Under the pieces are notes generated by a model. That model was not told the DNA's origin. It saw only the letters and a program-made list of their open reading frames with translations, and did not search any database. The position numbers and the translations under genes were made by a program. A stretch of 64,000 bases of DNA from Cohnella sp. GbtcB17 (GTDB taxonomy: Bacteria; Bacillota; Bacilli; Paenibacillales; Paenibacillaceae), in assembly GCF_019091135.1 (NCBI RefSeq), contig NZ_JAGXJW010000012.1, forward strand, positions 1 through 64,000. Reading direction: 5' to 3'. Of the stretch, positions 24,995 to 33,617 are shown in pieces (position 1 is the stretch's first letter; every line of letters begins with the position of its first letter).

Positions 24995-25024
24995 TTGATT
25001 CGAGTCGTGCGGGAACTATATAAT
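24995..25024 (+). promoter_or_regulatory. Promoter of the LCP gene
   Basis: -35 TTGATT (24995-25000), an 18-bp spacer and a consensus -10 TATAAT (25019-25024), ending about 50 bases before the start codon. Confidence 0.6.
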
Positions 25025-25074
25025 TCAATATGATATCTTACAGGAGATTGATCTTAACGTAAAACGAAGGGAAC

Positions 25075-26100
25075 ATGAGGATGCGCAGCCAGCCGCGAAA
25101 AAAGAGAAGGTGGCCCCTCTACACGGGTCTCTCCATATTAGTAATCGTAATCGGCTTTGCCGCCTGGTACTTTTACAATACGTATCACGCGCTCGACCAG
25201 CTCGACAAGCCGAAGGAAGACTCGATCTTCAGCAACATTCCGGAGAAACCGGAGGAGCAGCCTCCCGAGTGGACGGGCACCGAACGCGTCAACGTCCTGC
25301 TCATGGGCGGAGACAACAGAGGGCTCTCCAAGGGGGAAACGCCGCGCTCGGACTCGATGCTCGTCGCATCGTTCGACCCGACGACAAAGAAGGTGCATCT
25401 CTTCTCGATCCTGCGCGATACGTACGTGAAGATACCGGGTCACGGCTCCGACCGGCTTAACGCGGCGCTCTCGATCGGCGGGCCCAACCTGTCGATGAAG
25501 ACGATCTCCGAATTGACCGGACTTGATATTCAGTATTATGTGTACGCGGATTTCCAGGGCTTCATCAAGCTGGTGGACGCGATCGGCGGCGTGGACTTCT
25601 ACGTGGAGAAGGACATGGACTACGAGTCGGCCGCGGACAAGCATATGTTCGACATTCATCTTAAAAAGGGGCAGCAGCACCTCGACGGCGATCATGCGTT
25701 GCAGTACGTCCGGTTCCGGCACGACCGCCTGAGCGACTACACGCGCACGGAGCGCCAGCGTGCCTTCCTCGGCGCGGTCGCAGACAAGCTGCAGTCCGGC
25801 TGGAACCTGATCAAGCTGCCGACCATCCTCAACCAGGTCGTGCCTTATATCGAGACCAACATGTCGGTCAACGACATGTGGAAGCTCGCCAGCCTCGGCT
25901 ACAAGTCGCACCAGGCGGGCTCCGCTCAGTTGCCGCCGATGGACAACCTGGTCGAGCAGACCAAAGGCGGCTCGACGATCGGCATCCGCGACGAGGACAA
26001 GCTCCGCGAGTACATCCAGGAAGTGCTCGCTTCGGATACGTCCGCGGCGTCGCCTTCGCCGTCCGGCTCCGCGTCTCCTTCGTCGAGCGCAGCGCCATAA
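25075..26100 (+). CDS. LytR-CpsA-Psr (LCP) family cell-wall glycopolymer ligase
   Basis: A 341-residue membrane-anchored protein. It has a basic N-terminus, one helix (about residues 17-37) and an extracellular LCP domain (about 77-260). Family motifs are LLMGGDNR, RSDSMLVASFDP, FSILRDTYVKIPGHGSDRLNAALSIGGP and LQYVRFRHDRLSDYTRTERQR, which hold the arginines and aspartates that bind the polyprenyl pyrophosphate. LCP enzymes attach teichoic acid or other anionic glycopolymers to peptidoglycan. The C-terminal 25 residues are a Ser/Pro/Ala-rich tail. The start could be 25075 or, with better ribosome-site spacing, 25081. Confidence 0.93.
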   Translation: MRMRSQPRKKRRWPLYTGLSILVIVIGFAAWYFYNTYHALDQLDKPKEDSIFSNIPEKPEEQPPEWTGTERVNVLLMGGDNRGLSKGETPRSDSMLVASFDPTTKKVHLFSILRDTYVKIPGHGSDRLNAALSIGGPNLSMKTISELTGLDIQYYVYADFQGFIKLVDAIGGVDFYVEKDMDYESAADKHMFDIHLKKGQQHLDGDHALQYVRFRHDRLSDYTRTERQRAFLGAVADKLQSGWNLIKLPTILNQVVPYIETNMSVNDMWKLASLGYKSHQAGSAQLPPMDNLVEQTKGGSTIGIRDEDKLREYIQEVLASDTSAASPSPSGSASPSSSAAP

Positions 26101-26112
26101 CCGACCTTACCG

Positions 26113-26135
26113 GGGACCGCCGAATCGGCGGTCCC
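26113..26135 (+). terminator. Hairpin after the LCP gene
   Basis: An almost uninterrupted inverted repeat, GGGACCGCCGA and TCGGCGGTCCC, 12 bases after the LCP stop. It lacks a clear T tract, so it may be a weak or factor-assisted terminator. Confidence 0.5.
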
Positions 26136-26190
26136 TTGACGTTTCCGCACCTAACCGCCCTTATCCCATTCGCTCAGGAGGTCACCGTAC

Positions 26191-27525
26191 ATGTCCGATT
26201 TGAATCAACCATCGAACGTAAGACCCGAATCCGCCCGCCTCTACGAGGAGGCGCAGCGCCATATCGTCGGCGGTGTCAACAGCCCGTCGCGCTCCTTCAA
26301 GGCCGTCGGTGGCGGCGCCCCCGTGTTCATGCAGCGCGCCGAAGGCGCCTACTTCTGGGACGTCGACGGCAACCGCTACCTCGACTACCTGGCCGCATTC
26401 GGCCCGATCATCACCGGCCATGCGCATCCGCACGTTACATCGGCGATCGTCCGCGCCGCGCAGAACGGCACCTTGTACGGCACGCCGACCGAAGGCGAGG
26501 TGACGCTCGCGCGCATGCTGAAGGAAGCGATCCCGTCGCTCGACAAGGTGCGCTTCGTCAATTCCGGCACCGAAGCCGTCATGACGACGATTCGCGTCGC
26601 GCGCGCGGCCACCGGGCGCAACAAGATCGTCAAGTTCGCCGGCTGCTACCACGGCCACTCAGACCTTGTGCTCGTCGCCGCGGGCTCGGGTCCGTCGACG
26701 CTGGGCATCCCCGACAGCGCGGGCATCCCGGTCAGCATCGCGAGCGAAGTGATCACGGTGCCGTTTAACGACACCGAAGGGCTGCGGCTCGCGCTCGAAG
26801 CTTGGGGCGACGACGTAGCGGCCGTCATGATCGAGCCGATCGTCGGCAACTTCGGCATGGTGATGCCGAAGCCGGGATTTCTCGAGGACGTGTGCCGCAT
26901 GGCGCGCGCGGCCGGCGCGCTTGTGATCTACGACGAGGTCATCACGGCGTTTCGGTTCCACTACGGCACGACGCAGACGTATGCGGCGGCGTTCCCCGAC
27001 CTGGCCGCGATCGAGCCGGACCTGACGGCGCTCGGCAAAATCATCGGCGGCGGCCTGCCGATCGGCGCCTACGGCGGCCGCGCCGAAATCATGGCGCAGG
27101 TCGCGCCGCTCGGCCCCGCCTACCAGGCGGGCACGATGGCCGGCAACCCCGCCTCCATCGCGGCGGGCATCGCCTGCCTCGAAGTGCTCCGCGAGCAGGG
27201 CGTCTATGCGCGCATGGAGGTGCTCGGCACGCGGCTCGCCGACGGCCTGCGCGAATCCGCGGCGCGTCACGGCGTGCCGCTGACGGTCAACCGCATCGCA
27301 GGCGCGATCTCGACGCACTTCTGCAACCACCCCGTCACCAACTACGACGAGGCGCAGGACACCGACGGCGAGCGCTTCGCGGCGTTCTTCCGCGAGATGC
27401 TGTCGCGCGGCATCTATCTGGCGCCGTCGAAGTACGAGGCGTGGTTTCTGACGACCGCGCACACGGAGGCGGACGTTGACAGGACGCTCGAGGCGGCAGA
27501 CGCGAGCTTCAGGGCGATCAGGTAG
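26191..27525 (+). CDS. hemL: Glutamate-1-semialdehyde 2,1-aminomutase
   Basis: A 444-residue PLP enzyme that converts glutamate-1-semialdehyde to 5-aminolevulinate in the C5 route to haem. Family motifs are [62 protein letters not shown], the PLP-binding lysine in [19 protein letters not shown], and [10 protein letters not shown]. It stands alone with its own AGGAGG site 9 bases upstream, not in a hem operon. It may therefore be the second isoenzyme (GsaB-like), as in Bacillus. It is followed by three terminator-like hairpins. Confidence 0.95.
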   Translation: MSDLNQPSNVRPESARLYEEAQRHIVGGVNSPSRSFKAVGGGAPVFMQRAEGAYFWDVDGNRYLDYLAAFGPIITGHAHPHVTSAIVRAAQNGTLYGTPTEGEVTLARMLKEAIPSLDKVRFVNSGTEAVMTTIRVARAATGRNKIVKFAGCYHGHSDLVLVAAGSGPSTLGIPDSAGIPVSIASEVITVPFNDTEGLRLALEAWGDDVAAVMIEPIVGNFGMVMPKPGFLEDVCRMARAAGALVIYDEVITAFRFHYGTTQTYAAAFPDLAAIEPDLTALGKIIGGGLPIGAYGGRAEIMAQVAPLGPAYQAGTMAGNPASIAAGIACLEVLREQGVYARMEVLGTRLADGLRESAARHGVPLTVNRIAGAISTHFCNHPVTNYDEAQDTDGERFAAFFREMLSRGIYLAPSKYEAWFLTTAHTEADVDRTLEAADASFRAIR

Positions 27526-27639
27526 ATTGCCGGGAGCGAAGGGAAGTGCGGGCTTGGCGCGGGGCGCGGAGCTTTGCAGCATGCGAGTTTGGCGCCGGCG
27601 TAAGGCGCGAAGCTTCTCCGGCCGGCGGGTTTGGCGCGC

Positions 27640-27830
27640 AACCGCACATTTTTTGTGCGGTTCTGGCGCATTCGGCGCCGGCGTACGACATGGAGCCTTG
27701 CGTCCATGAGGACATGATGCGGAACCGCACATTTTCTGTGCGGTTCTCGTGCTTGCAGCGCGGGCGTGCGGCATTGAGCCTTGCGTTTATGAAGACATGA
27801 TGGAGAACCGCACATTTCTTGTGCGGTTCT
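27640..27830. repeat. Three hairpins repeated at exact 83-bp spacing
   Basis: Three inverted repeats (arms AACCGCACA and TGTGCGGTT, 5-base loops TTTTT, TTTTC and TTTCT) start at 27640, 27723 and 27806. The stem lengthens from 9 to 11 bp along the series. The intervening sequence is also related: GGAGCCTTGCGTCCATGAGGACATGATG and its near copy precede the second and third hairpins. The region between hemL and the HxlR gene holds no other credible gene. Confidence 0.88.
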
Positions 27831-27835
27831 TTTTT
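27804..27835 (+). terminator. Terminator of hemL
   Basis: The third hairpin of the 83-bp repeat: 11-bp arms AGAACCGCACA and TGTGCGGTTCT followed by a run of six T. It is the only copy with a clear T tract on the plus strand. Confidence 0.8.
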
Positions 27836-27850
27836 GCGCAGGCATTCGCC

Positions 27851-28219
27851 TTATTCGGACGCCGCCGCGCCGAGGGATGCCTCCGCTTCCGGCTCGGCTC
27901 GTTCGCAGGGCGCCTCCGCTCGCGCCCATTCGCTCATCGCGGCGAAGATGGGCTGCAGCCTGCGGCCGCTGTCCGTGAGCTCGTATTCGACGTGAAGCGG
28001 CACGCCGGGATAAAGCGTTCGCGTCACGATCCCCTTCTCTTCCAGCATCCGCAGCCGGTCGGTTAATGTCTTCGGGCTGATCGGATGGAGCGATCGCCTC
28101 AGTTCCCCGAACCGCTTGACATCGTTGAACAGGTCGCGCAGCAGCGGCAGCGTCCATTTTCCGTCCAAAATTTCCAGCAGCGGTTCGATCGTGCCTTGGC
28201 ATGCTTGATCGGGTTTCAT
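27851..28219 (-). CDS. HxlR-family transcriptional regulator
   Basis: A 122-residue winged-helix regulator of the HxlR/MarR-like family. It has the characteristic ILDGKWTLPLLRDLFNDVKRFGELRRSLHPISPKTLTDRLRMLEEKGIVTRTLYPGVPLHVEYELTDSGRRL pattern and a cysteine (Cys7) at the position used for redox or electrophile sensing in YodB-like members. The C-terminal 20 residues are acidic and Ala-rich. It is transcribed away from the hydrolase and reductase genes and probably controls them from the shared intergenic region (inference). GGAGG lies 10 bases before the ATG. Confidence 0.92.
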   Translation of the reverse strand: MKPDQACQGTIEPLLEILDGKWTLPLLRDLFNDVKRFGELRRSLHPISPKTLTDRLRMLEEKGIVTRTLYPGVPLHVEYELTDSGRRLQPIFAAMSEWARAEAPCERAEPEAEASLGAAASE

Positions 28220-28343
28220 CGGCTATCGTCCTCCGTAGTTCATTTTATGAAACTATTGCACTTAAATGTAACTACTTTTCAAATGTACCATAGGCCATTA
28301 AGCTATGTACAGGGTTGATCGAGCGCGCGATCGACAACCGGGA
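28220..28343. promoter_or_regulatory. Shared regulatory region between HxlR gene and hydrolase gene
   Basis: An AT-richer divergent intergenic region with a direct repeat AAATGTAAC (28265-28273) and AAATGTACC (28281-28289), about 16 bp apart. Possible -35 elements face both ways: TTGCAC at 28256 on plus and TTGAAA on minus near 28280. It probably contains the HxlR binding site. Confidence 0.45.
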
Positions 28344-28358
28344 AAGGAGGGCGTGAGC

Positions 28359-29234
28359 ATGCAAAAACCATTCGAAGTCGATCCCGCGGAGTATCCGTTC
28401 GAGGATCGGTGGCTGCCGTATCGGGGCGGCACGATTCATTACGTGGACGAGGGCCGGGGACAGACCGTTCTGCTCCTGCACGGCAATCCCACCTGGTCTT
28501 ATCTTTATCGCAACGTCATCAAGGCGCTGCGCGGAGAGTGCCGCCTGATCGCGTTGGATTACCCCGGCATGGGGATGTCTCGCGCACCGTCCGGCTATGG
28601 CTATACGCCTCAGGAGCATTCTGAGGCGCTCGGCGAGCTGATCGCGTCGCTCGGTCTGACGGACATCGTCCTGGTCGTTCAGGACTGGGGAGGTCCGATC
28701 GGTTTGAATTATGCGGTACGCAACAGGGATAACGTGCGGGGCATCGTGCTCATGAACACGTGGGCATGGCCCGCCAAGCTGACCGCGATGAAGCTCTTCT
28801 CCATCGTTATGGGCGGCTGGCCCTTGGGCTACTGGCTGCAGACCAGGCGCAACTTTTTCGCGCGCAAGATTCTGCCGAGCGGTATCCATCAAGCGAACAA
28901 AGTAACAAAGACGCTCGCAAAAGCCTACACGGATCCATACCCTACGCCGGCATCGAGAATACCGACCTGGGTGTTCCCCCGCAGCATCCGAAAAGCGCGG
29001 AAATGGCTCGCCGGCATCGAAGCCGGGCTTCCGGCAATTGCCGATCTGCCCGCCCGAATCGTCTGGGGGGCGCGCGACAGCGCGGGGTTCCCGCTTGACG
29101 AGATGCGAAGATGGCAGAGCTACCTGCCGAACAGCGAAGCCGAGATATTGGAGGACGCATCGCACTACGTCCAGGAGGACCGGCCCGATCGGGTCGCGGC
29201 TAGCATTAGGAGCGTCATTGAACGAATTCAATAA
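28359..29234 (+). CDS. Haloalkane dehalogenase-like alpha/beta hydrolase
   Basis: A 291-residue alpha/beta hydrolase of the haloalkane dehalogenase group. Visible residues are the HGNPTWSYLYRNV oxyanion and halide segment (Asn43), the nucleophile elbow VVQDWGG (Asp109 with halide-binding Trp110), a cap domain, and the C-terminal His in EDASHYVQED. An Asp, not Ser, nucleophile marks dehalogenase or epoxide hydrolase chemistry. The ATG at 28359 has AAAGGAGG 8 bases upstream, so the longer upstream frame is rejected. The reductase gene follows 17 bp later. Together with the HxlR regulator this looks like an inducible detoxification unit (inference). Confidence 0.88.
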   Translation: MQKPFEVDPAEYPFEDRWLPYRGGTIHYVDEGRGQTVLLLHGNPTWSYLYRNVIKALRGECRLIALDYPGMGMSRAPSGYGYTPQEHSEALGELIASLGLTDIVLVVQDWGGPIGLNYAVRNRDNVRGIVLMNTWAWPAKLTAMKLFSIVMGGWPLGYWLQTRRNFFARKILPSGIHQANKVTKTLAKAYTDPYPTPASRIPTWVFPRSIRKARKWLAGIEAGLPAIADLPARIVWGARDSAGFPLDEMRRWQSYLPNSEAEILEDASHYVQEDRPDRVAASIRSVIERIQ

Positions 29235-29251
29235 CAATCGGAGGTTCGACT

Positions 29252-29764
29252 ATGAAAACCATTCTATGGGCAACGTTGACTGCAAACGGAAATTACGCGC
29301 AATCGGGTCCTGAAAATCCCCCCAAACCGGAGGCGCTGGCCGACTTCGCCGCGCAAGCCAAAGCAGCGGGCAATTTCATCGTAGGCCGGCGGACATACGA
29401 GGCGATGGCGGGCAACGGCGGCGGAGGCGGCCCGTTCGCGGATCTCGACATCGTCGTCGTCTCCGCAAGCGCAAAGGAGTTACCGGGCGCCAAGATCGCG
29501 AGTTCGCCTCAAGAGGCGCTAGATTATCTTCGAGACAAGGGGCATTCGACCGCGCTTTTGTCCGGCGGAGGCGCGCTTCATCAAGCCTTTCTCGGCCAAG
29601 GCCTCGTCGACGAGCTTATCTTCAACATTGCTCCCGTACTGGAGGGAAAAGGACTAAACATTCTGCTCGACCAAGAGAAATATGCCTTCCAAGAAGTATC
29701 ATTAATCGATTCCAGACCGCTCGAAGGCGGCGTCGTACAGCTGAGGTATGCGCTGGCGCGATAA
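29252..29764 (+). CDS. RibD C-terminal / DHFR-fold family protein
   Basis: A 170-residue protein of the DHFR-like RibD_C superfamily: MKTILWATLTANGNYAQ at the start, FIVGRRTYEAMAG, IVVVSAS, ALLSGGGALHQAFLGQGLVDELIFNIAPVLEGKGLNIL. Such stand-alone members are NAD(P)H reductases of unknown substrate. It probably shares the transcript of the hydrolase gene and has a GGAGG site of its own. Confidence 0.87.
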   Translation: MKTILWATLTANGNYAQSGPENPPKPEALADFAAQAKAAGNFIVGRRTYEAMAGNGGGGGPFADLDIVVVSASAKELPGAKIASSPQEALDYLRDKGHSTALLSGGGALHQAFLGQGLVDELIFNIAPVLEGKGLNILLDQEKYAFQEVSLIDSRPLEGGVVQLRYALAR

Positions 29765-29810
29765 AAGGCTGCCGCACGGCCTGAATCCCGCGCATCCCCA
29801 AAAACGCACG

Positions 29811-29841
29811 AAAAAAAGACGACCCCAGGGCCGTCTTTTTT
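29811..29841. terminator. Bidirectional terminator
   Basis: An inverted repeat with AAAAAAGACG and CGTCTTTTTT arms around a GC-rich loop, between converging genes. It has T tracts in both directions. Confidence 0.85.
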
Positions 29842-29851
29842 CGTTGCCTGC

Positions 29852-30178
29852 TCATTCGGACTTGCCGTGTGCGTCGTACCGCCCGTCCGCTTCTTTTGCC
29901 AGCTTGCGGTAGGCCGCCGTCTCTTCGGCGACGGGGTCGCGCTCCGTCTGGATCCGAATCTCCCATCGCGGAGACAGGCGCGCGAGCGCTTCCTCGTTCG
30001 GGTCGCCGGTTGCCGGCTCTCCTTCGGTCAGCTGTCTCACGAGCTCGGCCTCCGCGCCGGACATGAACGCCGCTTCGTCGTCCACGTACTCCTCCGCCGC
30101 ACGCGCAGCAAGCCCTTCCGTACGCTCGGGCAACGGCTGCGATTGGTCGAATCTTCCGTCCGATCGGTCGTCGCGCAT
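29852..30178 (-). CDS. Small acidic hypothetical protein
   Basis: A 108-residue hydrophilic, acidic protein that I do not recognise. It has no membrane segment and is rich in Glu, Arg and Ala, e.g. RAAEEYVDDEAAFMSGAEAELVRQL. The ATG at 30178 is chosen because AAGGAG lies 10 bases upstream; the 34 residues of longer frame before it look non-coding. It lies in a convergent position with the reductase gene and upstream of nothing obvious. Confidence 0.6.
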   Translation of the reverse strand: MRDDRSDGRFDQSQPLPERTEGLAARAAEEYVDDEAAFMSGAEAELVRQLTEGEPATGDPNEEALARLSPRWEIRIQTERDPVAEETAAYRKLAKEADGRYDAHGKSE

Positions 30179-30286
30179 CGTTGTCGCACTCCTTTCTTCA
30201 GTAGCATGATCCTTACGCCCTACTCTCATGTACCCCAAGCGGGATCGAATGCTTAAGTGTGAAAACGATACTGCGCGCACGCATAC

Positions 30287-31123
30287 TTAGGCGTCCGCAA
30301 GCGCCTTCAACAATTCGTCGTGAATGAGGCCGTTGCTCGCAGCGATATCGCGCACGCCGAGCGAGTAAGGCTGGCCGTTCTGGTCGGTGACGACGCCGCC
30401 GGACTCTGCGATCATCAGCGCGCCGGCAGCCAGATCCCAGGCGTTCAGGCCGACTTCCCAGAAGCCGGTAAGCCGTCCCGCGGCGACGTAAGCCATGTGC
30501 AGCGCGGCAGAGCCGGAGCTGCGGATGTTGCGTACCTGCGGCGCGATCGCCAGCGTCTGCTTCAGGTTGCGCGGGAGCGCGGAGAGATGGTCCGCCGGGA
30601 AACCCGTCGCCAGCAGGCTTTGCGCGAGCCCTGGCTCCGCGGATACTTGCATCCGTTTACCGTGTACGTACGCGCCCTTCCCCTTCTCGGCTACGAACAG
30701 CTCGTCTCGCGACGGATCGTAGATGACGCCGACGATCACTTCCCCACGATAGGCGAGCGCGATCGATACCGAATAGAACGGGAACCCGTGCACATAATTG
30801 GTCGTGCCGTCCACCGGGTCCACGATCCAAAGATACTCGCTGCCGCCCATCTTGGCGATCGACTGCGCCGACGCCTCCGGCCCGGGCTCGACACCCTCCT
30901 CGCCCAGAAACGAGTGCGTCGGATAATGCGTCGCCACCAAATTGCGGATCAGGCGCTCGGAGCCCTTGTCCACTTCGGTGACGAGATCGTGCTTCGAAAA
31001 TTTAAGATCGGGCGCCGCGAACTGCCCGATCCTGCTCTTGATCCACTCGCCCGCTTTGGAAGCGCAGTTGATCGCGACGGCCGTGAAGCTCTTGCCCCCG
31101 ATCGTATTCGTATTGTCGCTCAT
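30287..31123 (-). CDS. Inositol monophosphatase family protein
   Basis: A 278-residue Mg2+-dependent phosphatase. Motif A WIVDPVDGTTNYVHGFPFYSVSIAL and motif B LNAWDLAAGALMIAESGG are intact, with the metal-binding GEEGVE segment near residue 76. Substrates in this family include inositol-1-phosphate, fructose-1,6-bisphosphate and PAP. The start MSDNTN at 31123 is preferred because GAGGG lies 8 bases upstream, with an in-frame ATG at 31138 as alternative. Confidence 0.93.
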   Translation of the reverse strand: MSDNTNTIGGKSFTAVAINCASKAGEWIKSRIGQFAAPDLKFSKHDLVTEVDKGSERLIRNLVATHYPTHSFLGEEGVEPGPEASAQSIAKMGGSEYLWIVDPVDGTTNYVHGFPFYSVSIALAYRGEVIVGVIYDPSRDELFVAEKGKGAYVHGKRMQVSAEPGLAQSLLATGFPADHLSALPRNLKQTLAIAPQVRNIRSSGSAALHMAYVAAGRLTGFWEVGLNAWDLAAGALMIAESGGVVTDQNGQPYSLGVRDIAASNGLIHDELLKALADA

Positions 31124-31259
31124 ATCCTCATCCCTCATTAAGCATTATGAATTCGTAGCGCCAGGACCGCTTGTCTACCGTTGATCTCTCTACTTATACG
31201 CGAAGCCGTCGCCGAGCGTTCCGGCGCTTGGCCCCGCCTTATTAAGGAAGGGCTCCGTG

Positions 31260-32078
31260 TCACATCTCGCTGGCGCCCTTAAAGATGAGATATCCGGCCA
31301 TGATCAGCAGAGTCACGCGCAACAGCCACATAAGCTGCGGCCCCGACAGCCTCGACGCGATGACCGCGCCGACGCGGCCGCCGATGAGCGCACCGGGCGC
31401 AAGCGCCAAAAATAGCGGCCAATCGATGTTTCCGTTCCACAGGTGCACGGTGCTGCCCAATATCGAGGACAGGAAAATGACGAACATCGAGCTTGCCGTA
31501 GCAACATGCGGCGGAAACCTGAACAAAATAACCATGATCGGCACGAACAGCGAACCGCCGCCGATCCCGAACAAGCCCGAGCACAGTCCGACGGCGAAGC
31601 CGATCGTCAGCGCGAGCGGCAGGTTGTAGCCGTATTCGTGTACGGCGCCGGAGCCGTCTCTGAACGATCGTTTGATCGGCCAATCGATGCGCAGGGGCTT
31701 CATCCGCTCTCTGGCCAGCATCAAGCCGAACATCGCGAGCATGAACAGGCCGAACGCCAGCTGGAACGGCCCCTGCGGAATATAATCGGTCACAAGCGCG
31801 CCGACCATGGCGGCGGGTCCGCTCGTAATGAAGAATAGCCACCCACTGCGAAAATCGACCTTCCCTTGCTTGCGATACGTCCAGGTGGACGTCAAAGCGG
31901 TGAAAATCAGCACGGCGAGCGACGTGCCCACCGCCGTCTGCGACGATACTTCCTCGCCCAGCAAGCTCGGCCCCAGCAGCACGAGCGAGGGCACGATAAT
32001 GATGCCGCCTCCCAGCCCGACGATGCTGCCGAACAGCGCGGCGACGATGCCGATCAATACGAGGATAATCGTAGCCAA
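31260..32078 (-). CDS. TauE/SafE-family sulfite/anion exporter-like membrane protein
   Basis: A 272-residue protein with about eight helices. It has the duplicated TauE/SafE signature: GSIVGLGGGIIIVPSLVLLG in the first half and FAVGLCSGLFGIGGGSLFVPIMVILF in the second. Substrates in the family include sulfite, sulfonates and organosulfur compounds. The start is a TTG at 32078 with AGGAG 8 bases upstream. A GTG at 32117 in the same frame is rejected because it lies only 4 bases from a consensus -10, before the expected transcript start. Confidence 0.88.
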   Translation of the reverse strand: MATIILVLIGIVAALFGSIVGLGGGIIIVPSLVLLGPSLLGEEVSSQTAVGTSLAVLIFTALTSTWTYRKQGKVDFRSGWLFFITSGPAAMVGALVTDYIPQGPFQLAFGLFMLAMFGLMLARERMKPLRIDWPIKRSFRDGSGAVHEYGYNLPLALTIGFAVGLCSGLFGIGGGSLFVPIMVILFRFPPHVATASSMFVIFLSSILGSTVHLWNGNIDWPLFLALAPGALIGGRVGAVIASRLSGPQLMWLLRVTLLIMAGYLIFKGASEM

Positions 32079-32120
32079 ATGCAAATCTCCTATTGGTTCT
32101 TGTTGGGTTGAATTCACTTT

Positions 32121-32126
32121 ATTATA
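32121..32126 (-). promoter_or_regulatory. -10 box of the TauE/SafE gene
   Basis: TATAAT on the minus strand, 43 bases before the TTG start, with a weak TTCGCT at the -35 position 17 bp upstream. Confidence 0.55.
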
Positions 32127-32415
32127 CCTGTACCTGCACCGGAAGCGAAGTCTCGGTTATAGAGAGGCCTCAGAACGTCGGCCGGCTGCTCTCGTTCGTC
32201 TAAACGCCGCGCTGCCGGACCCGAGAGGCGCTATTTGAGCGCAATACGCTGAAATAGGCCGATTCGCGGACACAGCGGACGTTATTGACCACAAAGCGGG
32301 ACTTTTTAACCCCGTTCAGACCAAATAAGAGCATGTGGGTCCGCCAACCTCTCCGATCACGCCCCATGCGCCAAAATAACGCCTGTACGGTCCATGCCGA
32401 CTGTCTCAACAGCCT
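32127..32415. other. Intergenic region without recognised features
   Basis: This lies between the uvsE stop and the TauE/SafE promoter. I see no convincing hairpin with a T tract, no open frame with a ribosome site and no array palindromes here. Confidence 0.6.
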
Positions 32416-33459
32416 TCACGCCTCGATCTCCACGCTGGCCCCGTCCACGATCCGAATATCCCCGGCACCGCCCTCGGCGGCTGCGCGGAGCTCGTCCATC
32501 AGCTTGAACAGCGCCTCGTCCTTGCGCTTCGCCTCGATCATCACGTCGACGGCCGGCGTCGAGCCGGCGATCGCGCGCAGAAACGAGAGCAGCGGCTCCA
32601 AGGAGACGTGATCGGCATGCCCACGCGGATCGGTGGCGCTTTTGGGCGTTGAGACGTGAATCTTCGGCGGCAGCGCCGCTTGCAAAGACGCCTCCGCGAC
32701 AGCGCCGCCGGCCTCGCGCTGAAGCCCGTTCCACCCGTAATCGCGCCAAGTGCGCTGTACCCGGTCCCAGAGCGATTCGGGCGCGATGGCGTCCGGGTTG
32801 TTGACCGCATGATGGTGAATGTCGAGCACCATCGGGACGCCCGCCGCCTCGCTGATCGCGAGCGTCTCGGCCGCCGTAAACGTCTTGTCGTCGTTCTCGA
32901 GCGTCATCCGCCGGACGATGCGAGGCTCGAGCGCGCCGAACTGCGCCAGAAACCGCCGGCCAGCCGCGTCTTTGTCGCCGTAAGTGCCGCCGACGTGGAT
33001 GTTGCATGTCGCCCGCTCGTCCAGCCCCATCAGCTCGAACATCCGCACATGATGGTTCAAGTCCTTGATCGAATTGCGCAGCACCTCCGGCCGCGGCGTG
33101 CTGAACACGGTGAAGTGGTCCGGGTGAAACGAAACGCGGATGCCCGTCTCCCTGATATAGACGCCGAGCGCGGCGAAGTCGTCCGCGAGTATCGCGTAGG
33201 GGTCCCAGTCGGCCAGCGCGTCATGCGTCGCGAGCGGAACGAGCTTGGACGTGAGCCGGTAAAGGTGGATGTCCGAATATTTGCAGTGGCTGAGCAGCCG
33301 CTGCGTATGCTGCAGGTTCTCCTGCGCGATGCGAGCGAGACGGAGCAGCGCGCCTTCGCGGTCCGGCAGCTTGCTGAAATTGGTGTAGGTCATCGTGCGC
33401 GACGGGGATGCGTTCTCCAGCAGCACGGACATGGCGACAAAGCCGAACCTGACGAGCAC
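32416..33459 (-). CDS. uvsE: UV damage endonuclease UvsE
   Basis: A 347-residue TIM-barrel endonuclease that nicks 5' to UV photoproducts and starts alternative excision repair. It begins VRFGFVAMSVLLENASPSRTMTYTNF, and metal-ligand motifs include VSFHPDHFTVF, NHHVRMFELMGL, IHVGGTYGDKDAA, LENDDKTF, LDIHHHAVN and KIHVSTPK. The GTG at 33459 is chosen because AAAGGAGG lies 8 bases upstream and family members start at this point. The open frame continues far upstream only because of high GC. Confidence 0.94.
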   Translation of the reverse strand: MLVRFGFVAMSVLLENASPSRTMTYTNFSKLPDREGALLRLARIAQENLQHTQRLLSHCKYSDIHLYRLTSKLVPLATHDALADWDPYAILADDFAALGVYIRETGIRVSFHPDHFTVFSTPRPEVLRNSIKDLNHHVRMFELMGLDERATCNIHVGGTYGDKDAAGRRFLAQFGALEPRIVRRMTLENDDKTFTAAETLAISEAAGVPMVLDIHHHAVNNPDAIAPESLWDRVQRTWRDYGWNGLQREAGGAVAEASLQAALPPKIHVSTPKSATDPRGHADHVSLEPLLSFLRAIAGSTPAVDVMIEAKRKDEALFKLMDELRAAAEGGAGDIRIVDGASVEIEA

Positions 33460-33532
33460 GGAACCGCCTCCTTTTACCATGAAGTGTACCCCGCGCGGAC
33501 GCCGCCCACCCATGCAATAGCTATTTATGCGT

Positions 33533-33578
33533 AAAAAAACGCCACCCCGCCAAGCATCGCTGCTCGAACGGAGTGACG
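33533..33578 (-). terminator. Terminator of the nagA operon
   Basis: On the minus strand, a fully paired 10-bp stem (CGTCACTCCG with CGGGGTGGCG, including G-U pairs) is followed by seven T. It lies 40 bases after the nagA stop and 75 bases before uvsE. Confidence 0.82.
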
Positions 33579-33617
33579 CGAACCTGAGAGGAATGTCGCA
33601 ATTTTCGATGCGGGACC

